A DNA stretch of 64,000 nt from Iris pallida (GCA_029216955.1 JANAVB010033216.1:8708230-8772229); one strand, 5' to 3'. Positions 9,499 through 21,142 are shown, counted from the first letter of the stretch. Translations and numbers: made by a program. The notes: generated by a model not told the origin, from the sequence alone.

Positions 9499-12181
9499 AT
9501 ATATATATAGGCACACACATGATATATTATATAGGATACATATATATACATATGTATAAGAGAGGGAACTCAAGTGTACCCTTGTATGTGTGTGTGTTCA
9601 ATGAAAAACTGGAAAGAACAGGGAATACAAATCCTGAAAACAGTGAGAAATGTGTGTGTGTGTGTGTATATGACAGTGTATAGGAGAGGAAAGAAATTCA
9701 GTTTGCAATACAAAACAATACCCCCCCATCTCAGTTAACAGTGCAACCATGAACTCAGGTTTACACATTCAAATAGAGGGGAAAATCTCAGGTTTTATGT
9801 TGCACAGGAAAGCCAATCAGGTTTCAGCCATATATCATACAGTTCAGGAATTTAAGGGCCTAACTAAACCTTCATTTACAGATAAGAACGGGGAACTAAC
9901 CTCAGTTTGAAATACATATTAATTCTCAGGTTTTTAAAACTGGGAACATAATCCCATCTCAGGTTTTTGCATTACAGTGTATCACACAGTCAAAAGGGAA
10001 AACTGGAAATTGATTCTCAGGTTTTTAGAATTCTCATACAGTCTAATATACAGAACTCATTCTCAGGTAATGGAAGAACTCAACTCAGTAATCAATACAA
10101 TCCCAAACTCAGGTATACACAAAATCAGTTAATGTACAGTTAAAGGAATTCAATTCAATTTAAGACCTATAAATCACATCTATAACTCAGTTCAGTCAAA
10201 TGGAAAGACAGTGTATATATGTGCAAATGGATGTGTGTATAGGAGACAGTAAGGAAAGGAAATGAAATCAGTTTTCAAGTCAAAACAATACCTCCACCCT
10301 TTCTCAGTTAACAGTGCAATGAAGAGCTAAGCTTAGGTTTTAATTGATAGGAAACATCCCATAACTAAAATAGTTCACAAAAACAACTCCCATTCTCAGG
10401 ATTTAAAATCCCAGGTTTTAGAAGAATTCAAACTCAGTTTTTCTCCATGTTTGAAACCACACAATCATCAGTTATACAATCTCAGGTTTTCACATATATC
10501 AACCTCCCATTATCAACCCCTTCCCAACAGTTAACACCAAGTATTAAATGGAAAACAAAAACTGGAACTCTGGTTATTAAGAAGCAAACTTTGAAATCAA
10601 GTGAGGAGGAAACTCAGGTTTTGAACATCCAATTTCAGGTTTAAACAAAATCAGTTAAATGACAGTTCAATATATTTAACAATGACAGTTGCATTGAAAC
10701 CACCATAGCCTAATTCGAAATGTAAAACTTAGATAACATGTATGATGATATGTGGGGTTCAAATCAATTGAAAACATAACCAAATAGGGAATTAAAGGGT
10801 CTTTGGGAAAATGGAATGACCAGTATCTGTTGTGTATCAGAAAAAAAAACCAAAAAATCCATGTTCGAAACCATTTCGAGCCAAAACACATCATTAAACC
10901 TAAACTAATATGTAACCTAATGCAACAGGGATTACATAACTTATTTAGGATCTAAATAATCCATGAAAACACAATTAATAGCATATAATTCGAATTAGAA
11001 CAGAACCCAAATACCCAGTGCATTGAATCGCACAGTGCAGTGCACGTGCACATGCAAATACGTGTCCGACACGACACGAGGACTCGTGAAACTTTACGAG
11101 CCTCGTGTCAGGCAGTGCCCCATCATGTGTGTCGATTTTCTCGTGTCGAGGTGGCGTGTCCCGCGCGGAATAGCCCCCGAGTAGCAGGGGAGCTACAGTG
11201 CCGCGCGCACGCACCCGCACCCGCGTGTTCCCGTGTCCCCCAAGATTCGACACGACACAGAAATCACCACACGACACTGGAAACCCCTAAGCAACACTAA
11301 AAGCTAATTTTCTATTCATTTAGAATTCTAAAACTCGACTGAAATGTCCTTTGAGACATTTCGTCGAACACCCTTAACACACGACTGGTACGTGTCCGAT
11401 ACGGACACGTAATGGATCCAAAACCTAGGGTTAGCCTATCCTACTGTTAGGTTAGGGCTAGGGCATTCCTAAAATGCAAACAAACAGAAATTTTATGGAT
11501 TAGAATGGGTTTTACCTATTGATGAACAAAGCTCTCAAAAACTCAATGAAAATGACTCCTCAAGCCACCAAAAATTCTCCAAATTGTGTTCTTCCTGAAA
11601 ATACTCATCAACAACAGCAAGAATACTAATATTAGGTCCTATTGCAATTTGTTTGAAGGAATTTGGAGTAAAAATGGATTTTCTAAGAATTTACCAAGAT
11701 GGAGACTCACCTCTTCCAAATGGCAATGGTTTCCTAAAGAGGCAAGCTCTAATTTCAAGGGGATATAAATAGGAGGGGGGGAACACACTATGGCTGGTCA
11801 GATTTTTAGGGTTAGGGCTTGGTTCAAAGGGTGTGGGCCTATGGCCATTAAGCCTATTAGTCATAAAATGACTTGTGATTTCACAAGCCATTCCTTAATC
11901 AATCTAGCTCCTAATTTCTCCAAATTAATTCCAATGAGCTAAACCTCTCTAACTTAAGTCAACCTAGGTTTTCATATCCTACTCACTTAGTCATGACCTA
12001 GGTTAGCCACTAGGTTAGTCTCCAAGGTCAACATAAGTCATAGTCACTAAAACACCAAAATTAATTATTCTAAAATCACTTAAAAATCACATTAATTATA
12101 AATAATAATAATAATTCAAATTAAATTCTAAAATTTTGAAAATGACCAAAATACCCTCAAGTTAGAAAAGTGATAGTGACA
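7904..12181 (-). repeat. 3' LTR of the chromovirus (full length)
   Basis: On the plus strand it runs from TGTCACGACC to ATAGTGACA, with short inverted ends TGTCAC/GTGACA. It contains an (AT)n microsatellite at 9436-9494, an array of CACGA motifs at about 8690-8830, and a series of CTCAGGTTT motifs at about 9750-10640. The right LTR lacks about 1.35 kb corresponding to roughly 10143-11492. Open frames inside it (for example 9324-9683) are made by the microsatellite and are not genes. Confidence 0.92.
9436..9494. repeat. (AT)n microsatellite
   Basis: About 29 uninterrupted AT units. The matching site in the other LTR (about 18808-18830) has only a few units, so the array expanded, or contracted in the other copy, after insertion. 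Confidence 0.95.
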
Positions 12182-12215
12182 AATCTACCCCCCTTAAAAT
12201 AATTTCGTCCTCGAA
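12182..12215 (-). promoter_or_regulatory. Polypurine tract next to the chromovirus 3' LTR
   Basis: On the minus strand GAGGACGAAATTATTTTAAG is followed by GGGGGTAGATT and then the LTR start TGTCAC. A purine run directly before the 3' LTR is the plus-strand primer site of LTR retrotransposons. Confidence 0.8.
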
Positions 12216-12261
12216 ATTTTAAAGGCAAAACTAACTGCTAAGAAGGATAGAAAAGTATACC

Positions 12262-13504
12262 TCAAGGTCCAAAAAAATAGGGGTACCGCTTGCGCATCTC
12301 ATCCTCCCGCTCCCAGGTAGACTCTCCTGGAGAATGATGCCTCCATGCGACGCATACCAAGGGTATCACCTGGTTCCTCAATACCTTCTCCCGGCGATCC
12401 AAAACCTCCATAGGCTGCTCTGGATAACTGAGAGTAGGTCCAATCTCTATCTCCGAGTGATCGAGCACATGGCTAGGGTCAGCCACGTACCGTCTCAACT
12501 GTGATACGTGGAATACGTTGTGAACTCCCACTAGTACATGTGGCAAGTCTAGCCTATATGCCACGTCACCGACTCTCCCGCTGATAACGAAAGGGCCGAT
12601 AAAGCGCGGGCTAAGCTTTCCACCTCCACCAAAACGTATCGTACCACGAGTCGGAGATATCCGCAGAAAAACCATATCTCCAACCTAATCACAAGCAAGG
12701 TCTCAAGTTACTAAAAATCAAACATGATCAATCAAACAAAACAAAATAAAATACAACCTACTTCTAATCCTATCTCTAAATCTGTACCTCAAACTTTAAC
12801 GGCCTCCGGTGGCTATCGGCCCAGTGCCGATGTCTGTCCTGCACCACACGAAGTCTGTCCCTAATGAGCTTCACCTTCTCGGCTGCGTCAACAACCATCT
12901 CTGGTCCTAGTAAAGCTCGCTCTCTAACATCATCCCAAGATAAGGGTGTACGACACCTACGCCCGTACAGAACCTCAAACGGTGACATCTCAATGCTGGC
13001 CTGAAAACTGTTGTTGTAAGCAAACTCCACCAAATGCAGGTGATCCTCCCAGGAACCTCCAAAATCCAGGACACACGTCCGCAACATATCCTCAAGGGTC
13101 TGAATAGTCCTCTCTGACTGTCCGTCCATCTGGGGGTGGTATGCGGTACTAAACTTGAGCTGAGTGCCCAAGTTAGTCTGCAGACTCCTCTAGAAATGGG
13201 AAGTAAAGCGACTATCCCGATCTGAGACTATCCTGATGGGAACTCTGTGAATCCTGACTATCTGCCTCATATACAACTCCGCGAGCCTCTCTGTAGACGT
13301 ACCCACCTTGAATGGCAAGAAGTGGGCTGATTTGGTCAACCTGTCAATGATGACCCAAATCGCGTCTTCCCTCCTGGCGTACGCGGCAACCCCGATACAA
13401 AATCCATGGTAATATGTTCCCACTTCCACTCTGGAATGGGCAACGACTGCAACAATCCTCCGGGCCTCTGTCTCTCTGCCTTGACCTGCTGACAGATCAA
13501 GCAT
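12262..13504 (-). pseudogene. Chromovirus integrase with C-terminal chromodomain
   Basis: Minus-strand frames 13190-13504, 12776-13171 and 12262-12675 encode the integrase core and tail. The first carries [18 protein letters not shown] and a SDRDSRF block (second catalytic Asp). The second carries DGQSERTIQTLEDMLR with the Glu of the DDE triad. The third has FGGGGKLSPRFIGPF and ends in a chromodomain (EVLDRREKVLRN, WRHHSPGESTWE), the module that directs chromoviruses to particular chromatin. An in-frame TAG lies at about 13189 where a Trp is usual. The last two frames are separated by 103 nt with GT-AG ends (12685-12787). Confidence 0.9.
12685..12787 (-). other. Putative spliceosomal intron in the chromovirus pol
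   Basis: On the minus strand the coding sequence ...LKFE stops at a GTACAG donor. After 103 nt of T-rich sequence it resumes at GTGATTAG|GTTGGAGATATG as VGDMVFL. Joining the two sides gives an uninterrupted frame through a segment that is contiguous in relatives. The length is not a multiple of three and the interval contains stops, so it must be spliced out or is an intron-like insertion. Inference from consensus sites and frame only. Confidence 0.55.
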
Positions 13505-15264
13505 CTAGCTACGAAGTGGGATACCTCCCTCTTCATCCCGTACCACCAGACATGCTCTCGCAGATCCCTGTACATCTTGTTGGCACCAGGATATATAGAG
13601 TACTGCGATCTGTGAGCCTCCTGCATAATCTGCTCTCTGAGCTCCCCGCTGGGCACACATAACCGGGAACCATGCCTCAGGGCACCATCCTCTGCAAGTG
13701 AGAACTCAACATCCTCTACTCCTGCACTGATCTGCTCTCGGATACACCGCAGAGCCACATCATCGAACTGTGTCGCCTTGATCATGTCCATCAAGTCCGA
13801 CTGTATCTGAAGGCCCCATAACTGCATCTGCACTCCGGGCACAATCACCTCTATCCCAAGGCTCTCCAAGTCTGTAAGTAGGTACCGATCCATAGTCAAG
13901 CACATGGCTGTCGGATACCTACTCAAGGCATTGGCAACCACGTTGGCCTTCCCCGGGTGATACTGAAGTACGATGTCAAAGTCCTTCATCAACTCAAGCC
14001 ACCTGTGCTGCCTCATGTTGAGCTCCTTCTGTGTAAACACATACTTCAAGCTCTTGTGATATGTGAAAATCTCTACCCTCTCACCATACAGATAGTGCTT
14101 CCACAACTTCAAAGCAAAAATCATCGCCGCCAGCTCCAGGTCATGGGTAGGGTAGTTCTTCTCATGGGGACGTAATTGCCTGGAAGCATAGGCAATCACC
14201 TTCCCATGCTGCTATAAGACGCAACCCAGCCCCTTCCCTGAAGCATCACTATAAATAGTGAATCCACCTGATCCTGAAGGCAATGTCAGAATCGGAGCTG
14301 TCGTAAGCCGCTTCTTCAACTCATAAAAAGCTGCCTGACACTCCTCTGATCAAACAAACTCAGTATCCTTCCGGGTCAACCGTGTCAACGGCTCTGCAAC
14401 CCGGGAGAAATCCTGCATAAATCTCCTATAGTATCCTGCCAGCCCCAGGAAACTCCTGATCTCTGCCACTGAAGTCGGCGCTGTCCATGCCTCAACTGCT
14501 ACAATCGTCTTGGGGTCAACTGAGATACCATCTCCAGTCACCACATGCCTAAAGAAGTCCACCCGGTCCAAGAAAAACTCACACATGGAGAGTTTCCCAT
14601 AAAGCTGCTACCTCCTGAGAGTCTCTAGCACTATCCGCAGATGCTCCTCGTGCTCCTCTTCAGTCTTGGAATATATCAAGATATCATCAATGAACACCAC
14701 CACGAACTTGTCCAAGTACTGGTGGAACACCTTGTTCATTAGATTCATAAACACTGTTGGTGCATTGGTTAGTCCAAACGGCATAACCAAAAACTCAAAC
14801 TGCCCGTACCGCATCCTGAAAGCGGTCTTGGGGATATTCTCCCTCTTCACCTTCACCTGGTGATAACCTGACCTCAAATAAATCTTAGAGAACACCCGAG
14901 CTCCGTTCAACTGATCAAACAGATCATCGATCCACGACAGTGGGTATCTGTTCTTGATTGTCAGGTTGTTAAGTGCCCTGTAGTCGATACACATCCGTAC
15001 CGACCCATCCTTCTTGGGTACGAAGAGTACCGGTGTACCCCAAGGTAAAGAACTCGATCGAATGAAGCCCTTGTCCTGTAGCTCATCCACCTGCTTCTTC
15101 AGCTCCACTAACTCGCTGTTGTTTACTCGATAGATATGTTGGGAGATCGGTTCCACGCCGGGAACCAAGTCTATCGAGAACTCTACATCTTTGTCCGGTG
15201 GAAGCCCTGGCAACTCCTCTGGAAATACGTCCATAAACTCTGCGATCAAGGGATGCGGAGCCAC
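13336..15264 (-). pseudogene. Chromovirus reverse transcriptase, RNase H and integrase zinc region
   Basis: The frame 14608-15264 has the RT core: [35 protein letters not shown], and the catalytic FIDDILIYS near 14680. RT continues at 14350-14586 (AEIRSFLGLAGYYRRFM). RNase H follows in 13336-14199 ([20 protein letters not shown]) and leads into the integrase zinc region ([16 protein letters not shown]). In-frame stops separate the pieces at about 14605 (TAG), 14347 (TGA) and 14216 (TAG). The second zinc-binding His is a Tyr (SIYPG). A ±1 frameshift near 13395 separates this frame from the integrase core. The element is enzymatically dead. Confidence 0.92.
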
Positions 15265-15415
15265 TTGCTCCTCAACTGAAGCTCCACAGAAGACTCCGTC
15301 ATCCTGCTCTGTCTGCCGTCGGGTGTACTCAAACTCTGGCTCTCTTGGCGCCCCGACAAAACTCTACCCCCACGGCAATCAATGCGGGAGTAGCGTCTAC
15401 TCAGCCAGTCCATAC

Positions 15416-15712
15416 CTAAACTATATCGTAGTTCGGTAATGGCATGACGAGTAAACTCACTCCCAACTTTCGGCCTCCCAATATAACACTCCGCCCTCTG
15501 CAAACATCACTCACGAGGATGACCCCACCCCCGGTCGTGATCTTGCAGGTCCTAGGCAATGATTCAAAATCCAGACTGTGTCTAATAGCATATGATACTG
15601 ACACAAAGCTGTGGGAAGCCCCGAAATCAAAGAGTGCAAATGCTGGAAGGGAATCGAGAAGAACCGAACCTGCTATCAGCTCCCCGATGGCCTCGGCATC
15701 CTCAGCTGCCAT
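15416..15712 (-). pseudogene. Chromovirus aspartic protease
   Basis: The frame contains FALFDFGASHSFVS. The catalytic triplet, normally Asp-Ser/Thr-Gly, reads Asp-Phe-Gly, which would spoil the active site. A frameshift near 15415 separates it from the downstream GMDWLS segment and from RT. In life it would cut the Gag-Pol polyprotein inside the particle. Confidence 0.85.
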
Positions 15713-15885
15713 GGCAAAATCTCGCCCCTGTTGTCCACCTCGTGCCTGCTGCTGGTGCTACTGGAACCTCTGCTGCTGGGTCTGCAGGGCTGGTCCCCTC
15801 TGCTGGCCTGCCCCAGCTCTTCCTGGTACCTGACGCATCGACGCAACTGGACACTCTCGCATCTGATGGTCTGCTGATCCACACA

Positions 15886-16942
15886 TCATCTGTCGAGTCT
15901 CTTCCTGCACTCGTCCCACTTGTGCCTAGGCTTCTTACAGAAAGTACAACTAACAGCCTGCTGCCTGGGTGCTTGCTGCCCTCTCTGCTGCTGGTGCTGT
16001 ACCTGCTGAAAAGGTGTACGGTCCTGATGCTGGTGCTGCTGAACTAGCCTCTGCTGCTGAAAGTGCTGCTGGAAGTGAGGCCTCTTGGCCTGCCCCTGAC
16101 TGCTACTGCCACCCTGGAAGTCATGACCCCTCTTCAGCTTCAGTCCTAGGTCATCCTCCGCCGCCATGGCCCCAGAAAATATCTCAGCAAAAGTGGCGTT
16201 CCGGTCGCTCTTAGTCAGCGACCGAATCTCTCTAATCAGACCTCGGCGAAACTTCCTCGCCTTCGTCTTCTCAGTTAAATCATCTATGAACCGGGCCAAT
16301 CTGCAGAATTCCCCGACATACTCAGCTACCGTCTGGTTCCCCTGAGCCAGACCCTCGAACTGTGCCTCGATACCTCCCAAGGCAACATCAGGAAAGAACT
16401 GTTCCTTGAACAGCTCCTTGAACTGGGCCCAAGTCTGGCCCTCAACTCCCACTCTGGGATCTGCCTGGTACCACGCATGGGATAAGTCCTGCATCTGGCT
16501 GCCCGCCGCCTCGATCTGGAGTCGATCTGGTATCTCCGCCAGTCGGAAGATCTCCTCAATATGCTCTATCCAGTCGTCTGCAACATTGATGCCCTCTGTG
16601 CCGAAGAACTCCCGAGGATGCATCTTCTGGAAGTCTTGAATGTCCTTCTCCCTCCGACGGGGCTGCTGTTGGGTCCCCTGAGCTGTGATCATCTCGACTG
16701 TAGTGCGAACCAGCTGGTGTGCCTCGTCGATCCCCTGACAGAAATCGGTAGTCTTCCTCGTCTGCTTGCTGCTGGTGCGACTCCAGAATCCATTCCTCGA
16801 AGGAGAAGAGATGTGCAACATCCACCATCCCCGCAGGCGGAGGCTGCTGCGTGGGAAGGATCTCAGGAATCACAACTGGCCTCCTGACTGCAGGAGGTGC
16901 TCCTCCAAAAGTGGCAGAAACACCGACTCCTGTGGGCTGCAC
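15886..16942 (-). pseudogene. Chromovirus Gag with zinc knuckle
   Basis: The main frame 15886-16821 holds a retrotransposon gag capsid domain (DDWIEHIEEIFRLAEIPD, AWYQADPRVG, QFKELFKEQFFPD, VAEYVGEFCRLARFIDDL). A Gln/His-rich linker and a zinc knuckle follow (CTFCKKPRHKWDEC, spacing CX2CX4HX4C). The likely start Met at 16942 lies in another frame (16556-16942), so one frameshift near 16770 disconnects the N terminus. Gag forms the particle and binds element RNA. Confidence 0.9.
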
Positions 16943-17235
16943 TGGCCCTGTGGCACTGGAAGATGGCTGCTAGACACGAGAGGTGGCAGACCCCTCTCCA
17001 GCCTCTTCCGTCACGGGACAATGCGATCGCGTCTCAACCATCCTGGAAACACAGATCAAACAAGAACCAATTACTGAGAATGAGTCAAAAAATCAAAGGA
17101 GGACAATTTAAATTTCTAAGGAAGACAATAAGCAGCAAAATAGATATACGGAATCTGATAAGGAGTTTTTCTAGTATGATTGAGTACCTTCAAAAAAATA
17201 TGCTAATTTCTACTGTAGGCTGTAGCGATATTCTA

Positions 17236-17247
17236 GTTCGAATACCA
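17236..17247 (-). promoter_or_regulatory. Degenerate primer-binding-site-like sequence
   Basis: The minus strand reads TGGTATTCGAAC, sharing TGGTAT with the initiator-Met site seen elsewhere in this window (38675). It lies about 43 nt inside the 5' LTR edge rather than directly next to it, so either an insertion has moved it or the match is chance. Confidence 0.3.
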
Positions 17248-17289
17248 CTATATTTTCAACCTAGACCTGTAGGGCCACCACTAAAAACG

Positions 17290-20156
17290 TGTCACGACCC
17301 GCACCCTAGAGTAAGGGCACGAGACGTGGGTACGTCCAGCCTACGCCGCAGTGTCGGCGGTAGAAACGCTGTCCTAGGTCACAACATCTAACAATTGAAG
17401 GTAATACAGTTATACTCCCCGAGTGGGGGTGACATAACAGAAATATAACTCAACCACAGCTAAGGTAGAACATGTAAGATGGAATGATAATGAAAGATAA
17501 AAGATGATAATATCCAGGAAAGAAACATCACAGAGATACAACCAGAATTCTAAGTGTCTATAATAAATACATGTCCAAAATCTCTGAAATCCAAATACAG
17601 TAATCCAAGTAAAGTAAAGACAGTCCTAGTCTAAGGGAGTTTCATCTACTACTAGTGGATCCTGCTGCTGGTCCAAGTCCAGGCACTCGTCTAGTGTAGC
17701 ACCGTAATAGGTAGGATAGAACGCCTCAGCCTCGTCCTCTGTAATATTTCAACAGGTCCAGTCAGGACAGGAGCGAGCACAGTACATCTCAACAAATCAT
17801 AGCAGGTCAGGATATATAATCATGCTAGAGAGTAAGATACAAGAAACTGATGAATATATGGTAAACAGAAAAGACTATAAATAAATAGCTACAGTATATA
17901 AAGAATCTAGTGATTCAGAGCACGAGATGGTTATGTAAACGACACGATGTTATACACGAGTAATCTACAGTGGTTGTACACGAGTAATCTACTAGATTGA
18001 ATGCATAACCACTTCTACTCCCCCGCCCCAATTAATACACAAGGATCTGGCTAAGTTATGTTATTGCACACGAAGTATAGTACACGAGATCATGTGAATA
18101 CATAAATATACACGATTTCACACGATTTGTACACGAATGTCACGAATACAAGGAGTACACGATGTTCACGATAAAGTACACAACACGAAATACCCGATGT
18201 ATCCGCTAAGGGGATAACATCGCCCAACAAGATCCATATAGTACTAATCCGTGTTTCCAACGTGTCAGCATCATGTAAAGTAATCTAAAGCATGAAATAT
18301 ACTCCTAATGCAGGATATGAAATGATCAGAGAATGTACTCGCCTGTAACCGGTGAATCTGAGAGAATATAGACTGTCCGAGGAGTGGTGTCTGTCTCCTA
18401 TAGAACAGTACAAGTCACTATGAGTCTACAATGATAATACGATGCAAATTAATGCATTCTACATGAACTAGGTCAATCTAGACCAAAGTCAACTCTTGGT
18501 CAACTCTGGTCAACCCGAAAGTCAACCTAAGTCAAAAAGTCTAATCTAGGTCTAACAAGACTATTCTAGGTTTACTAGGCTATTCTAGGCAATACCATGT
18601 CAAGCCTACCAATACACATCTCTACATGCCATATATCTAGCCTATAGCCTACTAGACACATCTACCAAGATATCCTCTAGCTAATCAATACACATATTGG
18701 TATATGAATTACAATCTAAAAAAGAATATACCCATATTGGCTATCTATACATTACACCCATACAACCACCTATATGCATAATACATCATCATATAGTATT
18801 CCCCACACTATATATATATCTAATATATATATAGGCACACACATGATATATTATATAGGATACATATATACATATGTGTAAGAGAGGGATCTCAAGTGTA
18901 CCAGTGTATGTGTGTGTGTTCAATGAAAAACTGGAAAGAACAGGGAATACAAATCCTGAAAACAGTGAGAAATGTGGGTGTGTGTGTATATGACAGTGTA
19001 TAGGAGATGAAAGAAATTCAGTTTGCAATACAAAACAATACCCCCCAATCTCAGTTAACAGTACAATCATGAACTCAGGTTTACACATTCAAATGGAGGG
19101 GAAAATCTCAGGTTTTATGTTGCACAGGAAAACCAATTCAGGTTTCAGCCATATATCATACAGTTCAGGAATTTAAGGTCCTAACTAAACCTTCATTCAC
19201 AGTTAAGAACAGGGAACTAACCTGAGTTTGAAATACATATTAATTCTCAGGTTTTTAAAACTGGGAACATAATCCTATCTCAGGTTTTTGCATTACAGTG
19301 TATCACACAGTCAAAAAGGAAAACTGGAAATTGATTCTCAGGTTTTTAGAATTCTCATACAGTCTAATATACAGAACTCATTCTCAGGTAATGGAAGAAC
19401 TCAACTCAGTAATCAATATAATCCCAAACTCAGGTATACACAAAATCAGTTAATGTATAGTTAACACAAGGAAAGGAATTTCATGGATTAGAATGGGTTT
19501 TACCTATTGATGAACAAAGCTCTCAAAAATCCAATGAAAATGACTCCTCAAGCCACCAAAAATTCTCCAAATTGTGTTCTTCCTGAAAATACTCATCAAC
19601 AACAGCAAGAATACTAATATTAGGTCCTATTGCAATTTGTTTGAAGGAATTTGGAGTAAAAATGGATTTTCTAAGAATTTACCAAGATGGGGACTCACCT
19701 CTTCCAAATGGCAATGGTTTCCTAAAGAGGCAAGCCCTAATTTCAAGGGGATATAAATAGGGGGGAACACACTATGGATGGTCAGATTTTTAGGGTTAGG
19801 GCTTAGTTCAAAGGGTGTGGGCCTATGGCCATTAAGCCTATTAGTCATAAAATGACTTGTGATTTCACAAGCCATTTCTTAATCAATCTAGCTCCTAATT
19901 TCTCCAAATTAATTCCAATTAGCTAAACCTCTCTAACTTAAGTCAACCTAGGTTTTCATATCCTACCCACTTAGTAATGACCTAGGTTAGCCACTAGGTT
20001 AGTCTCCAAGGTCAACATAAGTCATAGTCACTAAAACACCAAAATCAATTATTCTAAAATTACTTAAAAATCACATTAATTATAAATAATAATAATTCAA
20101 ATTAAATTCTAAAAATTTGAAAATGACCAAAATACCCTCAAGCTAGAAAAGTGGTG
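17290..20156 (-). repeat. 5' LTR of the chromovirus (internally deleted)
   Basis: It matches the left LTR closely from TGTCACGACC to AAGCTAGAAAAGTGGTGAC but lacks about 1.35 kb. The gap falls near 19464, where GTATAGTTAACACAAGG jumps to TTTCATGGATTAG. Its terminal bases differ from the left LTR (GTGACC rather than ATAGTGACA) and then repeat 17 bp of internal LTR sequence before the junction with family-B LTR. Confidence 0.9.
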
Positions 20157-20172
20157 ACCTAGGTTAGCCACG
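20157..20172. other. Junction between chromovirus LTR and family-B LTR
   Basis: TGACCTAGGTTAGCCAC at 20155-20171 repeats LTR sequence found near 19978. It then passes without a break into GAGATCCGTCCCGCT, which belongs to family B (compare 37148). This marks illegitimate recombination or a chimeric join in the assembly. Confidence 0.6.
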
Positions 20173-21129
20173 AGATCCGTCCCGCTACTTGGGAGTCTCG
20201 ATAAGTCTCGCTAAGGAATCACGCGAGATCGATCCCGCTACTTGGGAGTCTCGATAGAAATGGAAAGCATGATCATGAATAAGGAAGGACTTGATAGATC
20301 GACTTGAGTCTTGCATGGTCATTGGACAACTTGCACGTAAGGGCAAAATTCTTCGAACGATCCCCAGGCGTCGGGTTCGTGTCGGCCTAGGAGGAATTGT
20401 AGATATTGTACGGCCTTCATTGACGGTACGACTCGTTGAAGAGAACCGTTACAATATAGGTTGCAGGTCATTCGGTGGGAGCTCGTACCTCGCCACGCGA
20501 ATGATCATCGTATGCAAAAGATCCAGGATAGCTTGACATTGCTAGTGACCACTCATAAATGTGTCGGCAATAGCAGCTATCCACGTATATGCCTTTGGAT
20601 TATGTCGAGTACTAGCAAGTTATGTGTTGGGTTATCAAGTCATGCTTATTGCAAGCGCTAATCTTGAATCGGCACGGGTTAGGGTGTGCACGATTGCATC
20701 ACCATTCTAGAGCCTAAGAGTTGGTTATAGCAAGGACACGTGCTTCGGCATAAATGTGGTTTCATCTCGAGTTAAGTCAGAAAGGGCCGTAAGGCAAGAT
20801 GGTTAAGTCGGGTTGATCCTTGGGAAGCACGGTCTCGATCTTAAGGCACGAGCAAGTATATTGGCACGACCCGCACGAGTCGTCCCCTCGACGTCATTGG
20901 CACGAGAATGGTCTTGAGGCACGTAAAACAAGTGAACGTCTTGGTACGATGCAGTTGCATAGGTTTATGCTCGGCGAGGCACTGCCTCGAATTCATTGAA
21001 TTCACGAATAGAGTATAGCACGACCTTGTTGTTAAGTTACCAAGTATAGGCCAAGACATCGTTGTCTTAAAATTGATCCTAAGACAAGACTAGAAAGACA
21101 ATCGAAAGGGATTTAAGCTGCACAAAGTA
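20173..21129 (+). repeat. Fragment of family-B LTR, near-duplicate of about 37150-38111
   Basis: The segment follows the 5' LTR of element B base for base over long stretches. The differences I can see are small indels (GAAATGG/GAAAGATGG, CCAGGCG/CCAGCG, CTCATAAATG/CTCATATAAATG). It is cut at both ends: at the chromovirus junction on the left and by the N gap on the right. No gene is present; open frames here recur identically in the other LTR copies. Confidence 0.88.
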
Positions 21130-21142
21130 NNNNNNNNNNNNN
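21130..21142. other. Assembly gap (13 Ns)
   Basis: A run of 13 N bases. The sequences on its two sides belong to different repeats, so the true distance and even the adjacency are uncertain. Confidence 0.97.

Larger units (their letters stand above)
7904..20156 (-). mobile_element. Ty3/gypsy chromovirus (Tekay/Del-like), minus strand
   Basis: Two long LTRs beginning TGTCACGACCCGCACCC flank a minus-strand gag-pol. Domain order on the minus strand is Gag with zinc knuckle, aspartic protease, reverse transcriptase, RNase H, integrase and a C-terminal chromodomain, which places it among plant chromoviruses. Long LTRs fit the Tekay/Del clade. The left (3') LTR is 4278 bp; the right (5') LTR is 2867 bp through one internal deletion. 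Every coding part carries stops or frameshifts, so it cannot move by itself. A 5-bp target-site duplication cannot be checked, because the right end runs into a junction with unrelated LTR sequence. Confidence 0.93.

Noticed and set aside
9324..9683. 119-codon frame on the plus strand
   Set aside because: Most of it translates the (AT)n microsatellite in the chromovirus LTR.
17236..17247. tRNA gene or functional primer-binding site
   Set aside because: No cloverleaf around GTTCGAATACCA, and it is ~43 nt from the LTR edge; listed only as a degenerate site.
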